A stretch of 64,000 bases of DNA, taken from assembly GCA_030272585.1 (NCBI GenBank), contig BSYQ01000015.1, positions 868,001 to 932,000 of the forward strand, in the 5' to 3' direction. Source of the stretch: Bryopsis sp. KO-2023. Taxonomy: Eukaryota > Chlorophyta > Ulvophyceae > Bryopsidales > Bryopsidaceae. The translations under genes and the position numbers were made by a program. The notes beneath the pieces were generated by a model. The model made no database searches and was not told where the DNA came from. It worked only from the letters and a program-made list of their open reading frames with translations. Shown one piece after another: positions 25,601 through 36,478 of the stretch (its first letter is position 1; each line of letters starts with the position of its first letter).

Positions 25601-26981
25601 TTTGCTGCGCCCTCTGTTACGTCACGAAAACTTCGCTAACCCCCAGGCCTGGCGTTCTTGGGGCGTCTGTTGGGATGCAAACTGGGTTGGCGATAATTGC
25701 TGTGCTCAGAGAAGCTTTCAGGAAGGATGGCAGTCTCGTTTCCAGCGCTATTTGGTGTGGGCTGGGGGCTGTCGTGATGGCTGGCATGTGCATGGGTCCA
25801 ACCACGGATAATTCCAAAAAAGAAAAAGAGGTCAGTGGTTCTCAGTGGAATTCCTGCATCCCCCTCCACCCCGTTTCATTGATCAGTCTGACCAGCAGTT
25901 GGCCCCTTGGTCATTTTCGACTGGTGTAAGCATTCTTATTCGACATGGCTTTTCCACCATCTTGAAGTTTTGGCAGGAGATTCATCTTGCCCAGCCACTC
26001 TCGGCTGCAGAATGAGGTCGGTGTAGTCAGTACAGCTTGACATTCATTTGAACATGGATGTTTTTTTTGTTCAGGGGGGCTCTCCTCGTGTCATGTCGAG
26101 GCCGGTGGATTTGACAAGGGATCCCCTTGATCCACCTGGTGAATTGCCAACGACTTGGCCTCCGCTGACCAGCTTCTCAAAGCCGATTTCAGGAATGTGG
26201 CTGGCTGTGGCCATGCTTGGGCTGTTTGCAGGGCTGGAAGGATTTAAATTGGCGTTTGCTGTCGTAAAGAATGTGAATCACGTGGACCATGTGATGTTTC
26301 CTGGTTCTCTATTGGGTAAGCCCTATATATGTACATACATTGAGGGGAAAAAACGAAAGAAAAAGACAAAAAGATTAAGGGGAAATAGAAGAAACTCTGT
26401 CGAAAAAGCTGTGGCCTTTTGTTTTTTATTTTCTCCTTTTTTGAGGAATTTCAAGTGCACAGTGGATATCATGTTCAGCAGTTTATTTTTATTTTATTTT
26501 ACTTTTGTTTTTACGGATGAGAAAATAAAACAAGAATAAAATCAACCACCTTATTCGGCAAAATCATCCTTGATATTGTGCCATTCCATTTGAAATTGGT
26601 GTTTGCACAGGTGTTTTGTTCGGAGTCATGGCTGGACTCAGCATTTTAACCTACCCGATGAACCGAAAAACGACATTTCTCTCATCTTTAATTCTGGGCA
26701 GCCTTCCGGCAGCCATTGCTTTTGGATTGCTCCTCACGGTCCCTTTCGGCCGGTCGTCCATCCCTGGCCCCATCTTAGACCCTTACAATCACCTCGGAAA
26801 GGTTTCCTGTTTGGTGGGCGGTGCCGTCTTGGTGGTTAATCGATACAGAATTTGGCCTTCAGTTCGAGGTTCTTTCCCTGGCGGTCCGAAACTGGGGTTT
26901 GCCCTGGGAGGATTGACTTCGTTCATCGTGCATGGAATTTTGGGTGCCTTTTGTTTCGGCACTCCATATTGCTTGTCTTGA
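22688..26981 (+). CDS. ZIP-family metal transporter, At3g08650 type, with long C-terminal membrane extension
   Basis: Nine exons: 22688..22900, 23019..23082, 23376..23543, 23965..24278, 24607..24855, 24975..25147, 25476..25830, 26075..26315 and 26611..26981. They total 2148 nt in frame, 715 residues. A signal peptide (residues 1-29) and a polar luminal region precede the ZIP core. The core shows ASGLGAVPFFF, VACGVMLACSFDLIHEG, HAIGEGSGVG, and the metal-site helices HNIPEGLA and LPQTLVAVPSYLF, closely resembling the putative plant zinc transporter At3g08650. ZIP proteins move Zn2+ or Fe2+ into the cytosol. After the core, the last ~260 residues add about six hydrophobic segments (such as FPALIALLPVGLICCALCYV and GLTSFIVHGILGAFCFG) that are not part of the canonical eight-helix ZIP fold. 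The loop NSKKEKE divides the two halves. Confidence 0.85.
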
Positions 26982-28666
26982 TGTTCGTAACGGGAAAATA
27001 CGTCGAGAAGAACAAAACAAAAGAAGCACCTTGTGGCAGACAGTTTTGCGGTTTCTTTTCGAGGGTTTCAGTTTCTAGTGGCTTAGGGAATTGGTGATGG
27101 GGTGAGTGAAATCAAGCCCTGACCGGGGGAATCATTAACCGAATTTTCTTTTCTTGTTTTTTTTCTTGTACTTTTCTTTTTTGAGATAAAACAGTCTAGG
27201 TATTGCAAAAAAAAGCTCAACAGTAACAGGGGTGGGGGTGGGGTGGAGTGCGGAGGTGTTTGTAAAAAACCGAAGGACTCCTACAATGGGATTTCATTTT
27301 CGTTTTTCTTCTGGGAAATGGGGAGGGTTTCAGGGGCTGGACTAGTTTTTGGAAGACATATAAATTCGGGTTGGAATATTGGACCAAAAAAAGAAGCTTA
27401 AAAAAAAAAAAGAAATAAAAAAATGAGCAGGGGAGGTATGACTCTTGTTTCGTTTTGTTACGGTGGTTTCTCTTCTTTTTTTTCACTTTTACTGGTTTGA
27501 AATAATCGCTGGAGCTTTCGATGGAGTTCTTGTTAGGCATGTTCATTTTATAACATGTAGGGAAGCCACATTAAAAATTGGAAAGAGTCGGAGAAATTTT
27601 CACCAAACTTGTATCGATATATGAACTCGTGAATGTAACTTTCTGTGCTCACATGGTCGATTTTTGCTGGAAGGTTTTCTTTTTTTGCACATAAGCAACT
27701 AGTTTAAGGAAAATTTTGACGACTTTTGCAGAGATATGCTTAGCCTGGGGAATCTAGTGGCTCAATGTTCAAGACGGCACCCTGGAGAGAAAACCCGGTT
27801 CTTAGTGTCCCTCTTTTCGAGGTCTAAAAAGGCAAGCGGGGCACTGACCCGATCACAAAACTCTCACTCTTGAGAATCACCACAGTGCAAACAAAATTGA
27901 ACCTCCCCACATGCAGTATTGATCTTTGGGAAGTTGAAAAGATGTCGGTTGCTCTAGTGCCCATTGTTGAGTTGTATTGTGTCAAGCAAGCATCCTCAGT
28001 GAGGATTCCTCACCACAATTCTACAATTGCTCCAGCCCCACAACCTGACTCACCCTATTCTCAATCCTGAATAGCATGATTCGATCTCCTACCTCGTACT
28101 TTCCCTGCTTGTCTGGGACATGAACTCCTTACACATTTTCTCCTGATGCTACTACTCTTTCACATCATTTACCCCTTTCACCTCCAATAAGTTGGGAATT
28201 CGACCTCATATCTCGTACTTTTTTCTCAATCTATTACTTTCATCTCCCTGGATGCTTTTCAGTCATTTTCGTTCATTAGTAGAATTGACCAGGACAGACA
28301 CTTGCCTTCATGGTACTGTCACAAATAATGAAACTTTCCACACCCTCCTTACACCAGTCAAGGAAGCATTCACTTTCTTGTGTGGTGAATTTTTCTGTTA
28401 TCATCGGCTGTATTTGGCAAAGGTGCCAGGGTCGGACTGGTGACAGTTATGGTTAGGGTTCAGCGGTGTGTTTTGTATCAAGCATCTTATTTGGGCCCTC
28501 TACTCTCGTTCCATCGGTAACTGCAAATTCGATTGTGGACAGAGACAAGCTGCTGATCCTGCTTGTTCGCATTTGGATAGATTTCGCTGCAAGGTTTTGT
28601 TGAGTTCTTACCACTTGTGGTTGATGCGAAGGTTTGAAAAGATTTTTGATTTTTGATTTTTTTCAG
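26982..28666. other. Intergenic; no gene supported
   Basis: ZIP 3' untranslated region, then T/A runs to about 27540. Bases 27700-28660 are less biased and contain short open frames without motifs. The end of this stretch may contain an upstream exon of the orphan coding-like sequence that begins at 28667. Confidence 0.45.
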
Positions 28667-28839
28667 TGTTCTTTCAATTCGGAGTGGATGATTCTAAAAA
28701 CAAAGTTGTTGAATCAGTGCTTGCACGCTGCATATCTGCATATGAAGGAGGTGAATTCACTTTTGTACAGTTGCACTCATGTTTTCCCAATCCTTACGTG
28801 AAACGAGCTGTGGATCGTTTGAGTCTTTTACACTGTTAG
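28667..28839 (+). CDS. Orphan terminal-exon-like coding segment
   Basis: After a T-rich tract and TTTCAG there are 57 codons ending in TAG. They read FFQFGVDDSKNKVVESVLAR, then an EGGEFTFVQLH segment and PYVKRAVDRLSLLH. Composition and helix pattern are protein-like, and the acceptor is good. No upstream partner exon could be fixed and no family is recognised. It could be the last exon of a gene whose 5' part I missed, or a remnant. Confidence 0.35.
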
Positions 28840-31014
28840 TTTGTTCCGAGTTCCCTTCCGATAAATACCTTCCCCAGTTTCTGTCAAGCGTCGTTTCACA
28901 TCCATTCCAGTAACCTAACTTCCTCACATCGATCTAACCCTTCCCTCCTCTCGATCGTCTAACTTCCTCACAACAATCTAATTCCGATAATCAGACTGTA
29001 ATCAGACTGTGTGGAACACTTTGACAAACCAGTTATAACCCGGCTCACTGCAGTGGGCATGCCCAAGCTTCTGAGGAAGTAGACTGAGCCATTTGATGCT
29101 ATTTATATACATGAGATGCCAGGGATTGGGGGAAGGGACAAAATAGTAAGAAGCGTTCTGGACTGGAAAATAAGAACAACGCGCTCCCAACTGCACACGC
29201 ACATGTGTAGCTCCTGCGGGTGCAGTTTTTGTTCAATGAGTTGATGAGATATGATCCAGAGGATGTTCTAGTTGAGTGTGATGTTCCAGTTGATTAGTTG
29301 AGAATGCAATAACAACATTACATGTACCGTTTTGAGGGTTATGGTGGTGAGAGTTGACACAGTTAGCAACGTTGGATCCGTTTTTATGTGGGACACGAAC
29401 TGCAGGATTGGCTACTTCTTGTATATTCATTGTTGTGGAGTGGTGTTTGTATCAATGAACTGTGCATTCACGTTGGAACCTCGACAAACCTACAAGCCAG
29501 AATCACGCAAAGGGCACTCAACGACGAAGAGTGCATCATCAACGTTGGCGCTCTGGTAATTCTTGTTCCATCGTAGTTGACTTCCACACCAGCTCGAGTG
29601 TTTCAGCAACGCTCTTGCCTGTGTCCCCGGAGCCCCATTCGACAAGGGCGTCGAACCAAACAACCAAACAGCGCACTCGCTGTCCCACTGAAATTTGAAC
29701 GCGCATGTTTTACTTCGCAACCGCTGAATTTTAGAAAACATGTGGTCCGTCTGCCAGATTTCCATTGAGAGTGTTGTGAGGATGTAAAACTTCGACTTCT
29801 TCAGTTGAGGTGACTGAGACGGGGGGGGGTTCAGTTTTTCTGCTGGCACTGTGCGGGGTTCCCACCTTTTCACAAAGACGCAAGACAGCATTCACGGATC
29901 AACATACTTACCTGACCGTTGCCTGTCTCGATCATCCAGGGGATAGGCACGCGGTTCAAAAAGGGACACCATCAACGTGTTCCAAAGACCCGCAAAACCA
30001 TTCAGCACAAGATTCGTGAACCCCCGTTGAATCTTGACCTCGGAAATGAAGCGCTGCGAGTTCTTTGGGCTGATTTGAATCAAGCATGTGGATCATGGAT
30101 TTGGATCAAGTATCAACAAGTTTAAATCAAGAAACTGGATCAAGAATTTTTGGATCATCAAATTGATCAAGAGTTTGGATCAAGGCATTAAGGTCTTATT
30201 GAAAGGCCTTTTTTTTATATTATGGATCCTCGAAGGAAGGGTGCAACAGCCACACTACATGGGCTTGAAAAAAAAAACTGGCGGGAGATTCGGGGCTTAT
30301 CTTGTTTTTGATTATGGATCCTCGAAGGAAGGGTGCAACAGCCACACTACATGGGCTTGAAAAAAAAAACTGGCGGAAGATTCGGGGCTTATGTTTTTTT
30401 TCGTTGGGCCTTAAAAAAAGGGTTCAAAAAAAAAAACAGGCGCAGGCTGCCAGGAAAATTTATTTGGATTGCGGTATGGATTTTTTTCCTGATTGTGATG
30501 GGCCTTAAAAAAAGGGTTCAAAAAAAACAGCCGCAGTACATGGGCTGCAGATTTGAGGGGCTCTTGGTGGACCCTTTCTTTTATTTCAGGCAGCCAGTTT
30601 TTTTGAAGCCTGGAAAAAGGGAATTGATTTTGATTGGAACTTTTTGGAACTTTTTCTGGGGTACTATGATCTTATCGTTTTTGGCGGATAGTCAGGTTTC
30701 TTTGGGGCAACGTAAACGCGAAAACAACCGCGAACTGTGAATCCCCGGGAAAGAGAGAACTGCGAAAATTATGGGTTTCATGTGCTTTCAGATCAGTTTT
30801 TAAATATATTTCCTTTCTTGCCTTTCAACTTCTTTTTGGTTTTGCTGTGTGTTCATTGTATCCTTTATCTCTTTTCAAAATTGATTTCATGAGCACCACT
30901 CTATGATTAATAAGAGATTCCTGGTCAGGGATTCCTTTTATTCCATATTGACAAAATGTTAACAGCGATTGATTTTTCATGAAACCTTTGTTTGTACTGT
31001 ACAATGCTCCTTAG
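28840..31014. other. Intergenic with short tandem duplications; no gene supported
   Basis: Contains a cluster of GGATCAAG-like motifs at about 30085-30190, a 92-bp tandem duplication at 30220-30391 and derived shorter repeats (GGGCCTTAAAAAAAGGGTTC) to about 30530. An open segment near 29919-30110 is mildly coding-like but has no motif or clear splice sites. Confidence 0.4.
30220..30391. repeat. 92-bp tandem duplication
   Basis: The sequence from TATGGATCCTCGAAGG through GGGGCTTAT occurs twice with a 92-base period (second copy from 30313) and nearly no differences, which implies a recent duplication. Related GGGCTTGAAAAAA and GGGCCTTAAAAAAAGGG fragments continue downstream. Confidence 0.85.
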
Positions 31015-31484
31015 ATTCTATCGAACCTGCACATTATAAATTGACGCCACCCGGATACATCAGCAACAAAACAAAGGCCATGCCGATACTGAATAATAAA
31101 TTGGCGTTATGGTGTCAATTACTCCAGGAAAACAACAACAACAACAGGAGTTTAGTGATCTGCAAATCTGTCAGCATTATCTTTTCAGAGTCGTGAAATC
31201 ACTGGAGAAGCTCCTGATGACTGGACTATGAATGCTATTCTAAAAATAGCCTCGATAAGAAACTGCTGAACTCTGGAATCTGAATTTGGGGATAAGAACT
31301 GCTGGGTGAAGCATCGCTTTCCCGACAGAAATCTTGAGAATTTGAACTCTTTGACAAAAATTGATACAATGAAGCGTCAGCTGCTTGCTGCTCACCCAAA
31401 TACATCAAGCGTGGATAATGTCAGTGATGACACTTTCCAGGTGGTTTTGAAATTTTGCTTTTCACAGATGGAACCGCAATAGAA
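31015..31484 (+). CDS. Possible coding exons of an unrecognised or decayed gene
   Basis: Three stop-free, coding-like stretches follow each other on this strand: one from 31015 (LTPPGYISNKTKAMPILNNK, then LALWCQLLQE), one from 31189 after TTTTCAG (EITGEAPDDWTMNAILKIAS) and one from about 31270 ending in TAG (NCWVKHRFPDRNLENLNSL). The gaps between them are too short for normal introns, and one junction carries a stop. It may be a pseudogene, or exons with boundaries I could not resolve. No family is recognised. Confidence 0.3.
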
Positions 31485-32027
31485 TAAATACAGAATTCTT
31501 GAGAGAATTTTCCCACCATATCTTTCAAAACCCCAGGGGACTTCAGGGGACTTCAGGGGACTTCAGGGGACTTCAGCTATGAATAATCTCGTAAACTTAT
31601 TTTAATCACATTCTGTCGTTTCCTTTGCAGAAGGTGCTTCTGCTGAGCTTTTCCCCAGTGAAATTTTTCCATCACAATATAATGCATTACACCGAAACTC
31701 AACCCCACCTTTGGCAACTCTTTTTGCTTGGCACACAAAAGTGATGAAAAATAAACAAAAAGAAAAAACGAAAAAAAATATCCTCCCTACTGACTTATTC
31801 GAATAATATTTCACTTGTGCCCCACATCACTCTCAAAATCGTTTCTTGCTTGTCGCCCCAACCTACAATCGGGACAAGGTCATGAATGAAATAAGTTTTT
31901 AAATAATAATACTCCAAAAAAAAAAAAAAGATGGGATTAAAACTTTATTGATTCTCGCAGTTTTCTTGCAGTTTTATTGTCTCAGAAAAAAAAAAGGTTC
32001 GAAAACAGTTCTTCCTCTCGTTTTATT
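31485..32027. other. Intergenic; short tandem repeat, no gene
   Basis: Contains four copies of a 10-bp unit (AGGGGACTTC) at about 31535-31576. The rest is the 3' flank of the leftward kinase-like gene, with A/T runs. Confidence 0.55.
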
Positions 32028-34714
32028 CTACGAATCAAAAATTCCTCCGTATTTTGGGTCGCCCCTCGGCCTGGTCAAATTTCTTTCATAGTTTGGATCG
32101 GTGCACTCCACATAACCTGGACTGTCATCCACTGGCCTCATGGAGCAACAAGGGGTCCCCCATGGATATCTCAACGGAGAAAGACTCCTGGGTTCTCCAT
32201 ACTCCAGGGTCCATTCAAACCCTTTCCTCAGCAAATCCCTTGTACGGTTGAACAGCATTTCCGCATCGATCATCCCCAACAGGCTGTAGTTTTCTTTCAG
32301 TTCTTCGGGGGACATTGTTGCGAATTTCCTCAGGCATTTTTCCACTTGCGGAGGGTAGTCGAAGCCGATTTTGCCACCGGGGGCACTGCAGCGATAGTCC
32401 AGCAAAATGCTGGGTTCTGGATATTTTCGAGGTGAGTCATGTTTCTTCCGGAGATAATTCATGCCTAGAGAAAGAAAAAGGGACATATGTTCACAGATGA
32501 ATCAGTGCGTGGTGGTGGAAAAAATTCAGTAGGAATTTCGAAAAGCTCTTCGAGAAAATTTCTTTTCGGAAGAAGCTATGTAGCAGGTGTGCAGTTTTTC
32601 AAATATGAAGTTTTGATCGAGCGGAGCTCCAAAAGGTAGCGAGTGAAACAGGGAGGAGGGGGGGAAAACACCGTAAACAGACATATCGCAAGGTCTAGAT
32701 TTGGATACACGTGAGTACGACGAAGTATGGCAAAAAACAAAAAAATGAGCAGTGACAATACAACAAGCAAACCCCTGAAAAAACAAATCCGAGATGTTTT
32801 ATCATGATTGGGCATTTCATGGTGGAATTTCACTTGCCAACGTGTGAAGACATGTAGTACTGTGTGGTCGGAAGGAAAAGAGAGTCGACCCCCACAGATC
32901 TCCAGCCGCGTCCAAATGCCTCATCATTATCGATCAGCGTCAGATGCCCCGACTCATCGATGAACAGATTTTCATCGTGGCGGTCAGTCTGACACACGAG
33001 CAAGTCGAATATGGAGGCCAAAATCACCTGTACAGAAATACACACAAACAATTTCACCCTTAACTTCTCTATGTCTGTCGAGGATATTGCTGAATAAGTA
33101 ACCAAATTCGTTTTTTCTGTGTCGATTTTTTTTGGTTTTTTGGCGTCTTGCCTCAACAGGAGACTGCTGACTAAAGGCGAACCTCAGTTTTGTTGATCTT
33201 CTTGCTGAACAGGTCCAGAATTATATCAGCATTGAGCCTGGGATAGCCACCGGACAGCATTTTCGACAGCGACACCCCGTCTGCCTTCTCAGACCATAGA
33301 CCATCCCATTGCACGTGGAATCCTGAACCAGGGACTATTCCGTTTACCGGCGCCACCCACGTCTTCGAAATTATTTCCATGAACCCGCACTCCTCAGCGA
33401 TCTTTTGCACTGCCACGGAAACCTGCCACAAAAACAACAAGAGAGCAACGCCAAAAGGCGTCGAACGTGAGATCAACGTTTGACTCGGCGACAGCAGCTG
33501 ATCGAGCTGGGATCGGGACGACTTTCGGTAATCACCGGAATTTTCTCGTTCGCGTGGTCTGGTTCGCACTCCGGAACCTCTTCATCTTCTTCATCCCAAA
33601 CCTCCACACACCAAAGTTTGACGATGTTCGTCTTGTTTGATGGTGGAAGCAGTGGATCCGACGCCTGGAACAGCTGCGCACTTGAGATCCCGTGATCAAG
33701 TGAGAACGTCGAGTTGAAGAACTTCAACGAGCTATCGAGATACTTCAACTCATGGTCACACCCGTAGCACTCCGTGCAGTTCGGAAAGTTTGATTTACTC
33801 GACGACCGAAAAAGCTGGAGGGGGCGGACGATCGTCGGGACGCCTTTGACGTCTTCGCCAGAAACTGCCGCCAGCTTCCTCGCCGTTCTTCTTCTACCAA
33901 CCCCACCGCCCCCCCTTCTCGAGCCGCCAATTTGGCAAGACTGGCAAAAATTGCACTGATCCACGTGGGCCTGCGAGGAGCAGAAAACGGCAGTCAAAAA
34001 GCTGACAACGTGGAACGCCGACGGGGAGGCATGGCATCAGCAGAGTTGATCTAATTACCAGGCTTCTTGACACTCGCTGAGGGAGAACGTCGGAGGGTTT
34101 CAAGCTGGATACCTGTGCACGGACGACGAAATACGCACTTAACGCTTCGACTCCACATCTTAAAATACAGAGGTTCAGCAACACAACTTCACAAGTCCCA
34201 CCTGCGAGCGACCCAGACCTCCGGAATATCGTGTCGCGCGACCCGTTGCGCTTCCGAGACCCCACCCTGAACATAATTACAGCACGTCGAACTCTCAGAT
34301 TATTCTGCGCTGTATCGAACTCCCACAGCTGACGAGCGTCGTTTTTTTTTCGACGCCACTTGCCCACCTGTAAAGTTGAAAACGGCGCACGAGACAACCT
34401 GCGGCGGTACAATACAAACGTGAACTCATCACGATACATATATATATATATATATATATATCCCTTGCACCCAAGGGGGGTGAATTAATCACTGATTGTA
34501 CACATCAAACTCTTTCCCCCCCAAAAAAAACACTGCCAAAGAAAAGGAGCTCCCCCAAAACGGGGGGGTCCATCGCAAAATGTTCTGCAGGTCGGCGGTT
34601 CACGTCAGGTCGAGTGTTTTCAACAGCAGTTTTTTTTTCCGCGATGCTCACCACGAGCAGCGCCAGATAAGCGACGGTAGCGAAAGGGTAAGTGCGTGGA
34701 GAAAGGCGATCCAT
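32028..34714 (-). CDS. FAM20-like secretory-pathway kinase
   Basis: Seven exons: 32028..32464, 32672..32694, 32834..33027, 33183..33422, 33536..33970, 34113..34367 and 34652..34714. They total 1647 nt in frame, 548 residues. The 23-nt exon is required to keep frame. An N-terminal signal peptide (MDRLSPRTYPFATVAYLALLV) sends the protein into the secretory pathway. Several Cys residues (CNFCQSC, CTECYGC) and a C-terminal Cys region (LLDYRCSAPGG) fit a disulfide-bonded luminal protein. The kinase core shows CQTDRHDENLFIDESG and LTLIDNDEAFG, which match the DRH..N catalytic and DN(G) metal-binding motifs of FAM20/GASK kinases. FAM20 enzymes phosphorylate secreted proteins or glycans in the Golgi. 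The second motif reads DND rather than the common DNG. Actin-fragmin or PI3/4-type kinases are weaker alternatives. Confidence 0.65.
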
Positions 34715-36478
34715 GATGAGGGGCGGGCGACGCTCAACCGACCCTGATTTTTTGTTGGAGACCGTTCAGACAGCAGGATTCATCGCGCGTTTCAAACTTT
34801 ACGGGTGGTGGTTGAGATGGAGCCGCTTCCGAGGATTAAGCATTTCACCGTCCCAATGACGAGACCACCCCGTGACGTCAACATTCACGATGAAACCACG
34901 TGTTCAATCAGGCGTTTGTCGATGGGCTGGTTGGCGGAGTGAAGAACCACCTAAAACCTACCACCCTTGGGGTTCATACTTCTTGGTGGAGGCTTGGGTT
35001 GATAAAGGAACTGATAAGAACTGATATCTAAAAACTGATAAACGCTATCTGCCGCCCAAATGAGTATTAACTAGGATGTAATGCTTGAGTGTTGCGAGGG
35101 TTTGTTGTGTTTGTTCTTCTTTGCTCAACACTGGTGGTGGGAATGTGTTTTCTCAAATGTATGTTCACACAAATGCATTTCCAAAAGTCACAGAGAATTC
35201 TCACAGGGAAACACAAGCAAACAATCGATAGTTACACTCGCTACAAAGAGAACCTTGATTTTGTACCACACAAGTTGATCCCCCAGCAATTCAGTTTCTT
35301 CCAAAAACTCTGCCAGATATACTATCTTTGTTTTTTTCTCACTTTTTTTGAGCAATTTTCGACAACTCCAGCCCAGCTACAGCAGGGTCTAGAACATAAC
35401 AAAGATTGCCCCATTTTAAACCCTTTTTTTCGGTTTTCTTCAAAAATCTGTCCAATTTTTCTCAGCATCGATACCTTTTGACCATTTTCCGCCGAACTTG
35501 TAGAAACGAAAAACAAAAATGGAGGAAAAACAGTCCCCAAAGTTTTTTCCTCTCTCCAAGCTAATCATGCCAAAGTTGAGATCCAAACAAAGAATTGACC
35601 CAAACAAGGACATGAAAAAAAAGGCTTATTCCAAGAAACACATCTAAAAGAAATGTTATCCTGGCAAGAACTAACCCCATTCCATGCTGTGGGGCTAGAT
35701 ATGCATCGTCAAAGGTACAGATCCTCTTAGTCAGACATACCATCCAGAGAAAAGGAAGTTTATTGATATTTTTAGCAGCTCACAACACCCCGTCAAGAAA
35801 TAGATCTGCAAACACTCCATGCATGCATGTTTTTCCGCATGCATTTCGGCATGCAAATGCATGCATTCGTGCATGCATCCACTTGGCAGAGGTAAGGAGG
35901 TGGGTCGATACACGATCAACCCATTTGCCTCCCTAATTATTCTAAATTGCAAGCAAAACGAAAAACCCTGAACCCAAAAAATCCTATCCCATAATAAATA
36001 CCAATTTGAACCTTGAATATTATGCTCCAGAAAAACCTGAACTAAAAATTCCTCAACCTGTGTGTACCACAATTTGCACACATTTTTTTTCTCTTTTTTT
36101 TTCTTTTTTTCTATTTTAGCAACAATATATTTTTTCAAAACATATAGATACATATATGTATGTAGATGAATTTGCTTCTTTTTATGCTTTTTTTTTTTAA
36201 TGAATGACAACACCCCACCAGAAGTAGTAGAAAAGTTCATACCAAGCTAATGTTTTTTTTTTCTTTTTGTTATGATTTTTTCCTCTTTTTTCCCTAGTGG
36301 CTAAAATTCACCCCCCCCAATAATAACATAACATCCAACTGACAACTTTTCTTTTCGTTTTGTGTGTATTTTGTGTGTATTTCACACTGTTTCTTCTTCT
36401 TTTTTTTTTTCCACACATTTGCATCCCTCCATGTTCGCTCATTTCCACCCCAACGCAAAATTCCTTGATGGCACAATG
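34715..36478. other. Intergenic, with ATGCATGC cluster; no gene seen
   Basis: The first few hundred bases are the 5' side of the kinase-like gene. The rest is A/T-rich with poly-T runs and is probably the 3' flank of the expansin-like gene towards 36478. A cluster of alternating purine-pyrimidine GCATGCAT motifs lies at 35818-35879. Open frames are low-complexity. Confidence 0.5.
35818..35879. repeat. Cluster of CATGCATG (RY-type) motifs
   Basis: Within 62 bases the core GCATGC occurs repeatedly: CATGCATGCATG, GCATGCAT, GCATGCAAATGCATGCAT, GCATGCAT. In plants CATGCA is the RY motif bound by B3-domain factors. A regulatory role here is speculative, since the site is about 1.1 kb from the nearest start codon. 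Confidence 0.6.

Noticed and set aside
31535-31576. CRISPR-like or regulatory array
   Set aside because: Only four copies of a 10-bp unit with no spacers; an ordinary minisatellite in a eukaryotic genome.
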